From Planctomycetota bacterium (GTDB lineage Bacteria; Planctomycetota; SZUA-567; H5-PLA8): a DNA stretch of 56,019 nt. Position 1 is the first letter of the stretch, and each line of letters opens with the position of its first letter. A program made the position numbers and the translations under genes. Below the pieces are notes generated by a model. The model did not search any database. It worked only from the letters and a program-made list of their open reading frames with translations, and was not told where the DNA came from. Below are positions 18,973 to 27,601 of this stretch, piece by piece. The stretch spans positions 1 through 56,019 of the forward strand of contig JAKLKQ010000044.1 in NCBI GenBank assembly GCA_023150555.1, given 5' to 3'.

Positions 18973-20226
18973 TCACCCCTGCAGGTACAGGGAAAGCAGC
19001 GCCACCGTCACCAGCAGCATCACTGCTCCGAGACACCCGCCCTTGCCCTGGTCCCGGGCTACGACTTGCGCCTGCGCGGCGCGCTTCGCGCGGATCTCGG
19101 CGGCGCGCTTGGGGTCGGGCGGCAGGATCGAGCTGCGGCCCAGGTCCAGCGCGGCGTTCTTCGGCTGGCCGCCGCGCTGCACGGACTCGAGGTCCTCGAC
19201 GAGCGCCTGCGCGCTCTGGTAGCGCTCCCCCTTCGCTTTCGCCATCAGCTTCACGACGATCTGCACCGCGCCGTCGCTCAGGCCCGGGTTGAAGTCCTTC
19301 GGGTTCGGCAGCCGGCCCTGGATGTGCATCATCATCACGTCCATCTGCGACTTCGCGTCGAAGGGCTTGCGCCCCGTCAGCGCGTGGTACAGCGTCGCGC
19401 CCAGCGAGTAGAAGTCGCTGCGCGGGTCGGGCACCTTCTCGCCCTGCGCCTGCTCCGGCGAGAGGTAACTCGGCGTACCGACGACCTGCCCGGTCTGCGT
19501 CAGCTGCTGGTCGCCGTAGACGGACTTGGCCAGGCCCAGGTCGGCGAGTTTCACGGCGCCGCCGGAAGCCAGCAGAATGTTCTCGGGCTTCACGTCGCGG
19601 TGCACCAGCCCGTGCGCGTGGGCGTGGCCCAGGCCCTTGGCGATCTCGGCGGCGATGCGCAGCGCGTCAGGCTCAGGGACCTTCTCCTCGCGTCGGATGC
19701 GGGACTTCAGCGTCTCGCCTTCGACGAACTCCATGGCGAGGTACTGGATGCCCTTCAACACGCCGAAGGAGTACGTCGCGACGATGTTGGGGTGTTCGAG
19801 TTCCGTCGCGGCGGAGCCTTCGCGCTGGAAGCGCTGGATGTGCTCGGGCGTGATCGTCAGGCCCTTGCGCAGGACCTTCAGCGCGACGAAGCGCTCCTTC
19901 AATACGTCGCGCGCCTTGTAGACCGAGCCCATGCCGCCCTCGCCCAAGCGTTCGACGAGTTTGAACTCGCCGAAGCGTTCGACGGGCAGCTGGCTGTCGG
20001 CGTCCTTCTGGCGGCGGCGGCGCTGCTCGGCGAGCACCGCCTTCACCGTGGCATCGTCCATCAGGTTGAGGATGATCAGGGCTTCGCCGATGCGCGTCTT
20101 CGCACCGCTGGCGCGCAGCATGGCTTGGCGGTCGAGGCCCGCCTGGAGCTGATCGGGCGTGATCGCCTTCATCTCGACGGCGATCTCGCCAAAGGGATGG
20201 CGCAGCGGGGAGGACTCCTCGGCCAT
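18973..20226 (-). CDS. Membrane-anchored Ser/Thr protein kinase (Hanks type)
   Basis: The 417-residue protein begins with about 75 residues (FGEIAVEMKAITPDQLQAGL ... LGEALIIL-like) resembling the N-terminal two-helix domain of GspE/PilB ATPases. The kinase domain follows: glycine loop LGEGGMGSVYKA near 97, VALK lysine, HRDVKPENILL near 209, DLGLAKS in place of DFG, GTPSYLSPEQA, and RSDFYSLGATLYHALTG. A basic linker leads to a C-terminal hydrophobic helix (LGAVMLLVTVALLSLYLQG), so the catalytic part faces the cytoplasm and there is no sensor domain outside. A GAGGAGG site sits only one base from the ATG, which is tight. The final codons overlap a dispersed repeat. Confidence 0.93.
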   Translation of the reverse strand: MAEESSPLRHPFGEIAVEMKAITPDQLQAGLDRQAMLRASGAKTRIGEALIILNLMDDATVKAVLAEQRRRRQKDADSQLPVERFGEFKLVERLGEGGMGSVYKARDVLKERFVALKVLRKGLTITPEHIQRFQREGSAATELEHPNIVATYSFGVLKGIQYLAMEFVEGETLKSRIRREEKVPEPDALRIAAEIAKGLGHAHAHGLVHRDVKPENILLASGGAVKLADLGLAKSVYGDQQLTQTGQVVGTPSYLSPEQAQGEKVPDPRSDFYSLGATLYHALTGRKPFDAKSQMDVMMMHIQGRLPNPKDFNPGLSDGAVQIVVKLMAKAKGERYQSAQALVEDLESVQRGGQPKNAALDLGRSSILPPDPKRAAEIRAKRAAQAQVVARDQGKGGCLGAVMLLVTVALLSLYLQG

Positions 20227-20248
20227 GCCTCCTCACTATCGCCCTATT

Positions 20249-21046
20249 TCACGCCAAGGTCAAATCGGCGAGTACCGGAAAATGGTCGCTGGGGTACAGC
20301 GGCGGTTCCGCGTCACGCAGGATTCGGCAGCTCTTCGCGGAAAAGCCGGGTGTGCCGCCGCGCGTGAGGATCCAGTCGATGCGCCCGATGCCCGGCTGGC
20401 GCTCGCCCGTGAACTTGTGGAAGGAGTAGACGTCCGGCCCGTCGGCGTTGCCGGCCTGCAGGAAGACGTCGGTAAAGCCGCCCTCCTGAAAGGTCCGGTA
20501 GGCCGCGCTGCCGGGGTCGCAGTTGAAGTCGCCGGTGACCAGCACGGGCGCCTTGCCCGCGATCGATTTCAGTTGTTCCAGGACCACCTTGCTGCCTTCG
20601 GCGCGCGCATACTCGCTGACGTGGTCCAGGTGCGTGTTCAGGAAGACGAACTCCGTGCCGCCGGCCTTGGGGCGGAAGCGGATCCAGTGCGCGCCGCGAA
20701 AGCAGTCGGTGTCCCAGTCGCCGCTGTGAACCTCGGGCGTCTTGCTGAGCCAGAAGCGGCCCTCGGCGAGGGCCTGCAGCTTCTCCGGGCGCCAGAAGAT
20801 CGAGAGGTAGTTGAAGGGCTCGGTGTTGTTGTAGTGCGTGCCGCGGCGGCGTTCGTAGCCCCGCAGGCGTTCCTCGTAGAACGCCCAGTTCTCGTCCTGC
20901 ATCTCCTGGAAGCCAATCAGGTCGGCATTGGCTTTCCCGAAGATGGACAGGTTCACCTCGCCGCGCAGCGGCCAGGCATTGACGCCGTCCTTCTTGACCT
21001 GCCCGCGGATGTTGAACGACAGGACGCGAACCGCGAAGGCGCTCAT
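20249..21046 (-). CDS. Endonuclease/exonuclease/phosphatase family hydrolase
   Basis: The protein has 265 residues with the complete EEP fold signature: LSFNIRG, IGFQEMQDENW (metal-binding Glu), FLNTHLDHVSEYARAEG, LVTGDFNCDPGSAAY (Asp/Asn), RIDWILTRGG and the catalytic SDHFPVLADL. Closest in feel to the small EEP phosphodiesterases often annotated as secreted in bacteria, but no signal peptide is present, so it is probably cytoplasmic. The substrate (sugar phosphate, lipid or nucleic acid) cannot be told. Its ATG is one base behind the stop of the peroxiredoxin gene, so the two are surely co-transcribed and probably coupled. Confidence 0.88.
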   Translation of the reverse strand: MSAFAVRVLSFNIRGQVKKDGVNAWPLRGEVNLSIFGKANADLIGFQEMQDENWAFYEERLRGYERRRGTHYNNTEPFNYLSIFWRPEKLQALAEGRFWLSKTPEVHSGDWDTDCFRGAHWIRFRPKAGGTEFVFLNTHLDHVSEYARAEGSKVVLEQLKSIAGKAPVLVTGDFNCDPGSAAYRTFQEGGFTDVFLQAGNADGPDVYSFHKFTGERQPGIGRIDWILTRGGTPGFSAKSCRILRDAEPPLYPSDHFPVLADLTLA

Positions 21047-21047
21047 A

Positions 21048-21599
21048 TTACTCTTTCTTTCCGCCTTCCTGGTTCAGCTTCTCGATGTCGGCCAGCACTT
21101 CCGCCGGGTGGCCCTTCGGGGTGACCTTGTCGTAGATCTTCACCAGCTTGCCGTCCTTGCCGATCAGCGCGGTCTTGCGCTGGCCGGGCGCGAAGCCGAA
21201 GACGCCGGCGGCCTCGCTCTTGGGATCCGAGAGGAAAGTGTACTCGAGCTTGTACTTCTCCTTGAAGGCCTTCAGGGCCTCGGGCTGGTCGCGCGACGCG
21301 CCGACGAGCTTGAAACCGGCGGCCTCGAACTTCGCGGCTTCGTCGCGGAAGCCGCAGGACTCGACCGTGCAGCCCGGCGTGTCGGCCTTGGGGAAGAAGA
21401 AGAGCACGATGCCCTGCTTGTCCTTGAGGTCCGAAAGCTTCAGGTCCGCGCCGGCCTCGTCCTTGCCGGCGACCTCGGGAATCGCGTCGCCCACGTTGAT
21501 GGCCTCCTTTTTGCCTTCCGCCTTGCCTTCCTCGCCGCGCGCGGGCGAAACGGCCAGCGCCACCAGGGCCAGGGGCAGCAGCATGTATCGGACACGCAT
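21048..21599 (-). CDS. Exported peroxiredoxin of the PrxQ/BCP type
   Basis: This thiol peroxidase reduces hydrogen peroxide and organic peroxides. The start at 21599 has GAGGAGG eight bases upstream. A signal peptide (RYMLLPLALVALAVSPARG) precedes the thioredoxin-fold domain. The peroxidatic cysteine C77 is in TPGCTVESC and the resolving cysteine C82 is five residues on, the PrxQ arrangement. 183 residues in all. Export is unusual for this subgroup, which is mostly cytosolic, and implies protection of the periplasm or envelope; the reductant there is unknown. First gene of a two-gene unit with the EEP hydrolase. Confidence 0.92.
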   Translation of the reverse strand: MRVRYMLLPLALVALAVSPARGEEGKAEGKKEAINVGDAIPEVAGKDEAGADLKLSDLKDKQGIVLFFFPKADTPGCTVESCGFRDEAAKFEAAGFKLVGASRDQPEALKAFKEKYKLEYTFLSDPKSEAAGVFGFAPGQRKTALIGKDGKLVKIYDKVTPKGHPAEVLADIEKLNQEGGKKE

Positions 21600-21734
21600 G
21601 GAATGAACCTCCTCGATAAGAGATGCCAGGCACGTCCAGCATAGCCGCACAAAGAACCGCGGCAAGCTTGAACGGCTGCCTGGAGCGGGTACAACGTGGA
21701 CGCTTCGAAGCGTCTCCTATTCGCGGAGTGTTTC

Positions 21735-22544
21735 ATGAAGATCGCGGTGCAGCAGCGCCTGTTGCCCGGCGCGGCCCCGGCCGACCAGCTCAAGTGGGCC
21801 GCCGACCACGGCGTGGAAGGCATCGAGCTGATTGCGCGCAACTACCCCAGGGCCGCGCACGACCAGGCGCTGCGGGAGTTCGAGAAGTCACCCGTGCCCG
21901 TCTGCGCGATCTGCGGGAACCTGAGCTTCGATTTCCTCGACCCCGACCCCAAGAAGCGCCGCCAGAGCATCCAAGAGAGCAAGGAAGCGCTGGAACTGTG
22001 CGGCAAGCTCGGCGCCGTGGGCCAGATCGTCCCGCCCATCTTCGGGCCGCCGCGCCTCAACGACCTGACGCCGCTGAAGGACGCCGTCGCGCTGGAGAAG
22101 GACCTGCTGGTGGAGATCTGCAAGGAGCTGGGGGACCACGCCGCCGCGCACAAGACCATGCTGCTGCTTGAGCCGCTGAACCGCTACGAGCAGCACCTCC
22201 TGCGCAAGCAGGAGCAGGGCGTCGAGATCATCGAACGCTGCGGGCACCCCGCCGTGGGCCTGATCAGCGACTTCTTCCACATGCACATCGAAGAGACCAA
22301 CTCGCCCGCCGCCCTGCGCGCCGCCGGAAAGCACGTCAAGCACGTGCACCTGGCCGACAACACGCGCCTGGAGCCCGGCACCGGCGACATCGACTTCCTG
22401 GCCAACTTCCGCGCGCTGGCGGAGATCGGCTTCACCGGGTACCTGTCGTACGAGTGCAGCATCGGCAGCGAGGACAAGGAACTGGCGCTGAAGAAGAGCC
22501 TCGAGTTCGTGCGCAACGCGATCAACAAGGCCAAAGCAAGCTGA
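21735..22544 (+). CDS. Sugar phosphate isomerase/epimerase (xylose isomerase-like TIM barrel)
   Basis: The protein has 269 residues and the AP-endonuclease-2-like TIM barrel. Metal-ligand strands are visible: MLLLEPLNRYEQHLL (Glu), GLISDFFHMHIEE (Asp, His), HVHLADNTRLEPGTGDIDF (His) and YLSYECSI (Glu). Relatives epimerise or isomerise keto-sugars or inositol derivatives; the substrate is not evident. GGAG is six bases before the ATG at 21735. It is followed after 28 bases by the SDR gene, so the two probably form an operon. Confidence 0.87.
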   Translation: MKIAVQQRLLPGAAPADQLKWAADHGVEGIELIARNYPRAAHDQALREFEKSPVPVCAICGNLSFDFLDPDPKKRRQSIQESKEALELCGKLGAVGQIVPPIFGPPRLNDLTPLKDAVALEKDLLVEICKELGDHAAAHKTMLLLEPLNRYEQHLLRKQEQGVEIIERCGHPAVGLISDFFHMHIEETNSPAALRAAGKHVKHVHLADNTRLEPGTGDIDFLANFRALAEIGFTGYLSYECSIGSEDKELALKKSLEFVRNAINKAKAS

Positions 22545-22572
22545 ACCGACGCAGACACCGGAGAACGCTTCG

Positions 22573-23610
22573 ATGAGCCGCAAAAAGGTCCTGGTCACTG
22601 GCGCGACGGGCTACGTGGGGCGCCACGTCGTCGCAGCGGTGGCGAACGCCGGGCACGACGTCCGCGCGCTGCTGCGCGAAGGAAGCAACCCGCGCGTGAT
22701 CGACGAGTACGTCGACGACCTGCACCTCGGCAACGTCACCGACGCCCGCAGCCTGGAAGGCGCCTGCGACGGCTGCGACGCCGTGATCCATCTCGTCGGC
22801 GTGATCAACGAGAAAGAGGGCAGCTTCGAGGACATCCACGTCAAGGGCACGCGCAATATCCTGGCCGAGGCCGAACGCGCGGGCGTGCGCCGCTTCATCT
22901 ACCTCTCCGGGCTCGGCACGCGCGCCAACGCCGTCGCGCGCTACCACCAGACCAAGTACGCCGCCGAGCAGTCCGTGCGCACGGCCAGCCTGCAGGGCTA
23001 CTGCTTCCCGGCGTCGGTGATCTTCGGGCCCGAGGACGAGTTCCTGAACCTCTTCGTCGGGATGGCCAAGAGCTGGGTCAATCCGCCGTGGCCGGTCATG
23101 CCCGCCATCGCCGGCGGCCACAGCCGCCTGCAGCCGGTGTGGGTCGAGGATGTCGCCGAGGTGCTCGCGCGGAGCGTCGCGCCCGACTTCCCGCTGCAGC
23201 CGGGCACCTACGAACTGGGCGGGCCCGAACCGATGACCGTGCGCGAGATCATGACCGTCGCGTGCAAGGCCGCCGGCAAAGCGCGCATCTTCGTGCCGGT
23301 GCCGCTGTTCGTCGCGCAGATCATGGCGACGTTCATGGAGATCTTCTCCAGCAAGCCACAGCTCACCCGCGACCAGCTGATCATGGTCATGGAAGACGGC
23401 GCCGCGCAGCACAACATGACCTCGGTCATCCTCGGCCGCCCCGCGCGCAGCCTGTGGGACTACGCGTGCGAGCAGTTCGACATCCCCGGACCGAAACCGC
23501 ACCGCGTCGTCGTCGGCGCCGGCTGCTACAACGACCGCGTGCGCCCGCAGACCGGGATCCTCTGGACGCCCCCCGAGAAGAAAGAAGACAAGAAGGAAGA
23601 GAAGAAGTAA
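22573..23610 (+). CDS. NAD(P)-binding SDR protein (atypical, NmrA/NDUFA9-like)
   Basis: The 345-residue product starts with a Rossmann fold, LVTGATGYVGRHVVAAV, typical of atypical short-chain dehydrogenases with an NADP-type GxxGxxG. VIHLVGVINEKEG and YLSGLGTRANAVARYHQTKYAAE follow; the latter contains a YxxxK-like Y-H-Q-T-K pair. The middle (RLQPVWVEDVAEVLARSV) resembles the complex I NDUFA9-like branch. The C-terminus is a lysine/glutamate tail (KKEDKKEEKK). No membrane helix is obvious apart from a hydrophobic stretch at PVPLFVAQIMATFME. Likely an oxidoreductase or quinone-pathway accessory protein; second gene of the operon at 21735. Confidence 0.82.
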   Translation: MSRKKVLVTGATGYVGRHVVAAVANAGHDVRALLREGSNPRVIDEYVDDLHLGNVTDARSLEGACDGCDAVIHLVGVINEKEGSFEDIHVKGTRNILAEAERAGVRRFIYLSGLGTRANAVARYHQTKYAAEQSVRTASLQGYCFPASVIFGPEDEFLNLFVGMAKSWVNPPWPVMPAIAGGHSRLQPVWVEDVAEVLARSVAPDFPLQPGTYELGGPEPMTVREIMTVACKAAGKARIFVPVPLFVAQIMATFMEIFSSKPQLTRDQLIMVMEDGAAQHNMTSVILGRPARSLWDYACEQFDIPGPKPHRVVVGAGCYNDRVRPQTGILWTPPEKKEDKKEEKK

Positions 23611-23626
23611 CCGCCCGCCGCGTGCC

Positions 23627-23998
23627 TTACGCCCCGCCCGCGGCGGAGAGCGCCGCGCGCAGCGAGTCCTCGTTGATCTGGTAGTGGCTGGCGTGCCAGA
23701 GCACCTTCTGGTTCGCGCCGATCAGCAGTGCCTGCGGAGACTCGTGCCGCACGCCGGTGTCCTCGGCGATGCGCCGGCTGATCGGGCGGCGGTGCACCAC
23801 ATCGACGATCTTCAACGTCAGGCCCTTCGGATGCCCCAGGCTTTCCGCGCAGCCGCGGAACTCGGCCTCGGCCGTGTGGCTGGTCGGGCAGATCGGCGAC
23901 TGCTTGAAGACCAGCAGCAGCCCGGCGTACGGGCTGGCTTGCGCCGCCCAGCAGGCCACCCAATCGGGCTCGTTCTCCAGCGTCTCGATCGCCGCCAT
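23627..23998 (-). CDS. Bacilliredoxin-like monothiol protein (YtxJ/BrxC family)
   Basis: This small 123-residue protein matches the YtxJ family: VFKQSPICPTSHTAEAEF with the single active cysteine C37, VDVVHRRPISRRIAEDTGV, then HESPQALLIGANQKVLWHASHYQI. Members remove bacillithiol from oxidised proteins in Firmicutes. The motif differs slightly from the usual HSxxCPIS (QSPICPTS). An AAGGAGG site precedes the ATG at 23998. Bacillithiol genes are not in the window. It faces the SDR gene, with stops 16 bases apart, and is monocistronic. Confidence 0.88.
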   Translation of the reverse strand: MAAIETLENEPDWVACWAAQASPYAGLLLVFKQSPICPTSHTAEAEFRGCAESLGHPKGLTLKIVDVVHRRPISRRIAEDTGVRHESPQALLIGANQKVLWHASHYQINEDSLRAALSAAGGA

Positions 23999-24160
23999 GC
24001 GGGCGCCTCCTTATTATAGTGCGCCTATTCTAATGCCGGCGGGCGCTTCATCGAGCGCAGGCGCGCGCGAAACCGCCGTTTCCGCGGCGCTTGCCGCTGC
24101 GCGGCGCCCGCATAAGCTGAAGCGGTCGCTTTTCGGTTCTTCTGCCCGGAGCCCCGACCG

Positions 24161-25396
24161 ATGGGTCTGTCCCGTCTCCTGCTCGGCATGCCGCTGCTGG
24201 CCGCCGCCTGCGCCGCGGCCCACGACTGGCCGCAGTACCGCGGGCCCAATGCCGACGCGGTCGTGGCCGAGCCCGGCCTGAACGTCGCCTGGCCGGCGGA
24301 CGGGCTGCCGAAACTCTGGAGCGCCCCGCTGGGCGACGGCGGCGGCGGCGTGCACGGCGGCGCGGCCGTCGCCGGCGGCAAGGTTTACGTCTTCGGCAAG
24401 AACGGCAAGCAGGACGTCGTCTTCTGCTTCGACGCCGCCGGCGGCAAGGAACTCTGGAAGCACGAACAGGACGCGGCCGGCAGCAGCAACTGGGGCAGCG
24501 GCGCGCGCTGCACGCCCACGGTCGCCGGCGGCCGCGTCTTCGCGCTCAACCGCTACGGGCTGCTCACCTGCCTCGACGCGGAAAAGGGCGCGAAGATCTG
24601 GTCACGCGACATCGTCGCCGACTTCAAGGGGCGCGCACCGTCGTTCGGCATCGCGGCCTCGCCGGTCGTCTCGGGCAAGGTCGTGATCTGCGAACCCGGC
24701 GGCCCGGGCGCCGGCCTGGTGGGGCTCGACGTGGAGACCGGCAAGGACGTCTGGAAGGCCGTGGACAGCGACGCCGGTTACGCCGCGCCGCAATTGGTGA
24801 CGCTCTGCGGCGTGCCGCAGGTGCTCGCGTTTCCCGACAAGGGCGTGCTGGGCCTGGAGCCCCAGACGGGCAAGAAGCTGTGGAGCTACGCGTTTCCGAC
24901 GCAACAGCAGAAGAACATCCCCGCGCCGGTGGTCTTCGAGGACCGCGTCTTCGTCGCGAACACGAAACTCGGCTGCCGCGGCTTGAAGATCGTAAAGGAC
25001 GGCGAGGCATGGAAAGCCGAGAAGATCTGGGAGAATGGTGAGGAGCGCCCGCACTTCGGCTCGCCCGTGCTGCACGCTTCGCAGGGCTGCCTGTACGTCC
25101 ACGACGGCAAGGGCGCGGTGAAGTGCCTGAAGCTGCTCGACGGTACCGTCGCCTGGAGCGCCGAGGGCCAGGGCGAACAGCAGGCGCAGCTGCTGTTGCT
25201 GGACGATGCGCACCTTTTGGTGCAGAAAGACAGCGGATCGATTGCGCTGCTGGAAGTGAGCGCCCAGGCATTCAAGGAAGTGGCGGCGTTCCAGGCGCTG
25301 GCCAAGCCGGCCTTCGCGCCGCCGGCGGTCGCCGGCGGCAAGCTGTACGTGCGCGACTACAAGACGCTGATCTGTTTCGACCTGAAGGCCAAGTAG
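24161..25396 (+). CDS. Secreted PQQ-like beta-propeller protein
   Basis: The protein has 411 residues. An N-terminal signal (LSRLLLGMPLLAAACAAA-H) is followed by the planctomycete-typical opening DWPQYRGPNADAV. Repeats of the tryptophan-docking kind follow: KVYVFGKN..., VVFCFDAAGGKELWKH, LLTCLDAEKGAKIWSRD, LVGLDVETGKDVWK, VLGLEPQTGKKLWSY and KLYVRDYKTLICFDL, as in BamB and PQQ dehydrogenases. No quinoprotein catalytic residues are apparent, so it is more likely a scaffold or polymer-binding propeller than an enzyme. GGAG stands nine bases before the ATG. The aminotransferase gene follows after 41 bases on the same strand. Confidence 0.85.
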   Translation: MGLSRLLLGMPLLAAACAAAHDWPQYRGPNADAVVAEPGLNVAWPADGLPKLWSAPLGDGGGGVHGGAAVAGGKVYVFGKNGKQDVVFCFDAAGGKELWKHEQDAAGSSNWGSGARCTPTVAGGRVFALNRYGLLTCLDAEKGAKIWSRDIVADFKGRAPSFGIAASPVVSGKVVICEPGGPGAGLVGLDVETGKDVWKAVDSDAGYAAPQLVTLCGVPQVLAFPDKGVLGLEPQTGKKLWSYAFPTQQQKNIPAPVVFEDRVFVANTKLGCRGLKIVKDGEAWKAEKIWENGEERPHFGSPVLHASQGCLYVHDGKGAVKCLKLLDGTVAWSAEGQGEQQAQLLLLDDAHLLVQKDSGSIALLEVSAQAFKEVAAFQALAKPAFAPPAVAGGKLYVRDYKTLICFDLKAK

Positions 25397-25437
25397 CAAG
25401 AAGCATTTAGATCAACCCCGTTGCAGGAGTGCGAACC

Positions 25438-26598
25438 ATGGCGCTGAAAGACCTGTTGCTCACCCCCGGCCCCAGCCAGGTGCCCGACCGCGTGAAGCTG
25501 GAACTCGCGAAGCCCGCCTGGTACCACCGCTCGGCGCGCTTCCGCACCCTCTATAAGGAGTGCCGCGAGCGCTTTCAGCGCATCTTCGAGACGCAGGGCG
25601 ACCCGCTGATCTTCGCCGGCAGCGGCACGCTGGCCATGGAAGCCGCCATCGTTAACTGCGTCGCGCCCGGCAAGAAGGCCGTGGTCGTCAGCGCGGGCAA
25701 GTGGGGCGAACGCCTGGTGCAGATCTGCGACGCGTTCGGCATCGAGAAGGTCGTCGTGAAGCTCGAGTACGGCAAGTCCCCCACGCCGCAGCAGGTCGCC
25801 GACGCGGCCAAGGACCCCGCCGTCGCCGCCGTGTATATCCACCTGAGCGAGACCAGCACCGGCGCGAAGTACGACGTAAAGGGCATCGGCGAGGCCGTGC
25901 GCAAGGCCAACCCCAACGCGCTGCTGGGCGTCGATGGCATCTCCGGCGCCATCGGCATGGAGTGCCCGCTCGACGCGTGGGGCGTGGACCTGTTCATGTG
26001 CGGCAGCCAGAAGGGCATGATGATGCCGCCGGGCCTAGCGGTGCTGAGCGTCAGCGCCAAGGCGTGGAAGGTGATCGAGTCCGTCAAGTCGCACAGCTAC
26101 TACGCGTGCCTGAAGGCCTGCAAGAAGAACCTGGCCGCCAACGACACGCCCTACACGCCCGCCAACACGCTGATGGACGCGCTGAACGTCGCGCTGCAGA
26201 TGATCGAGGAGGAAGGCCCCAGGAACGTGCTCGCGCGCCACGCGCTGCTGGCCAAGGCCACCCGCGCCGGCGTCGCCGCGCTGGGCCTGGAACTCTTCCC
26301 CGAACACCCCAACGAGGTGCTGACGGTGATCAGCACGCAGGCAGGCGTGGACAGCGGCAACGTGATCAAGACCGCGCGCGACCGCTTCGGCGTTACCTTT
26401 GCCAACGGCCAGGGCGACATGAAGGGCAAGATGGTCCGCTTTGCGCACATGGGTTACGTCAGCGCCACCGACATCCTGGCCGGCATGGCCGTGCTGGAAC
26501 TGAGCCTGAAGGCCAACGGCGTGAACGTGAAGCTGGGCGCCGGCGTCGCCGCCGCGCAGGACGTGATCGCGCAGGCCGACAAGTCCGTGACGCTGTAG
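25438..26598 (+). CDS. Class V aminotransferase (alanine-glyoxylate/serine-pyruvate type)
   Basis: This PLP enzyme of 386 residues begins LLTPGPSQVPDRVKLELAKPAWYHRS, the standard opening of the alanine-glyoxylate/phosphoserine-like group. It has AGSGTLAMEAAIVN for cofactor binding, VDGISGAIGMECPLDAWGVDL, and the PLP lysine near residue 190 in CGSQKGMMMPPGLAVL. It transfers an amino group to glyoxylate or pyruvate from alanine, serine or aspartate; the precise pair is not determinable. AGGAG lies eight bases before the ATG at 25438. It may be co-transcribed with the propeller gene upstream, and is followed 111 bases on by HMG-CoA lyase. Confidence 0.9.
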   Translation: MALKDLLLTPGPSQVPDRVKLELAKPAWYHRSARFRTLYKECRERFQRIFETQGDPLIFAGSGTLAMEAAIVNCVAPGKKAVVVSAGKWGERLVQICDAFGIEKVVVKLEYGKSPTPQQVADAAKDPAVAAVYIHLSETSTGAKYDVKGIGEAVRKANPNALLGVDGISGAIGMECPLDAWGVDLFMCGSQKGMMMPPGLAVLSVSAKAWKVIESVKSHSYYACLKACKKNLAANDTPYTPANTLMDALNVALQMIEEEGPRNVLARHALLAKATRAGVAALGLELFPEHPNEVLTVISTQAGVDSGNVIKTARDRFGVTFANGQGDMKGKMVRFAHMGYVSATDILAGMAVLELSLKANGVNVKLGAGVAAAQDVIAQADKSVTL

Positions 26599-26709
26599 CT
26601 GCGAACCGGCTGTTCCCGGACGGTTTTGCCGCGCCGCTTTGCCGGTGCCTTTTGCCGCGAAAGCGGGTAAAAGGGTAGCCGCGCACCGGCCGGGAACCCA
26701 TAGCGAAAA

Positions 26710-27585
26710 ATGCCCGACACCGTCACCATCGTCGAGACGCCGCGCGACGGCTTCCAGGGGATGAAGAAGTTCATCCCCACGGAGGAGAAACTCGCCTACA
26801 TCCGCGCGCTCGCGGACGCCGGCCTGCGCCACCTCGACTGCGCCAGCTTCGTCTCGCCCAAGGCCGTCCCGCAGATGGCCGACAGCGAAAAAATCGTCGC
26901 GGAACTGCAGCCGCTGCGTTCCGGCGGCGTCGAACTGATCGCCGTAATCGTGAATCCCAAGAGCGTCGAACGCGCCGCGGCCGTCGGCGGGCTGGACGTG
27001 CTGGGCTTCCCTTTCAGCATCTCCAACGAGTTCATGCTGCGCAACACGCACAAGACCATCCGTGAGACCTGGCCCGTCGTAGACGACCTGCGCGCGCGCA
27101 CCGAGGCCGCCGGCATGAAGTTCCTCGTCTACGTCTCCATGGGCTTCGGCAACCCCTACGGCGAACCGTGGGACGAGGACGCGCTGCTGGCCTTCCTCCA
27201 GACGCTCGAAGACCGCGGCGTCTCGCGCGTCGCGCTGTCCGACACCATCGGCCTGGCGCACCCCGAGCAGGTGCGCACGGTCTTCGAGCGCGCCATCGCG
27301 CGCTTCCCGCAGATGGAGATGCGCTGCCACTTCCACGGGCGCCCCAGCGACTGGCACTACAACATCCTGGCCGCGCTGGAGGCCGGCTGCCGCGTCTTCG
27401 ACGGCGCCACCGGCGCGCTGGGCGGTTGCCCCTTCGCGCAGGACAAGCTGGTCAGCAACGTCCCGACCGAAGGCCTGGTCGAGAAATTCGAGTCGCGCGG
27501 GTTCGAGACCGGCGTCGACGCGTCGAAACTCTTCGCCTGCGCCGCGCGCGCGCGGGAGATCCAGGCCAAGTACCAGCACGGCTGA
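26710..27585 (+). CDS. Hydroxymethylglutaryl-CoA lyase
   Basis: HMG-CoA lyase cleaves HMG-CoA into acetoacetate and acetyl-CoA at the end of leucine breakdown. The 291-residue TIM barrel has the substrate loop VETPRDGFQGMKKFIP (family norm PRDGLQNE), DCASFVSPKAVPQMAD, the HxH metal site RCHFHGR, the catalytic-cysteine signature GALGGCPFAQDKLVSN, and the C-terminal VEKFESRGFETGVD. It forms a tight pair with the enoyl-CoA hydratase (16-base gap). A weak ribosome site precedes the ATG. Isopropylmalate synthase-type alternatives are less likely given the GGCP motif. Confidence 0.88.
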   Translation: MPDTVTIVETPRDGFQGMKKFIPTEEKLAYIRALADAGLRHLDCASFVSPKAVPQMADSEKIVAELQPLRSGGVELIAVIVNPKSVERAAAVGGLDVLGFPFSISNEFMLRNTHKTIRETWPVVDDLRARTEAAGMKFLVYVSMGFGNPYGEPWDEDALLAFLQTLEDRGVSRVALSDTIGLAHPEQVRTVFERAIARFPQMEMRCHFHGRPSDWHYNILAALEAGCRVFDGATGALGGCPFAQDKLVSNVPTEGLVEKFESRGFETGVDASKLFACAARAREIQAKYQHG

Positions 27586-27601
27586 ACTCGGGGACGCACG
27601 C

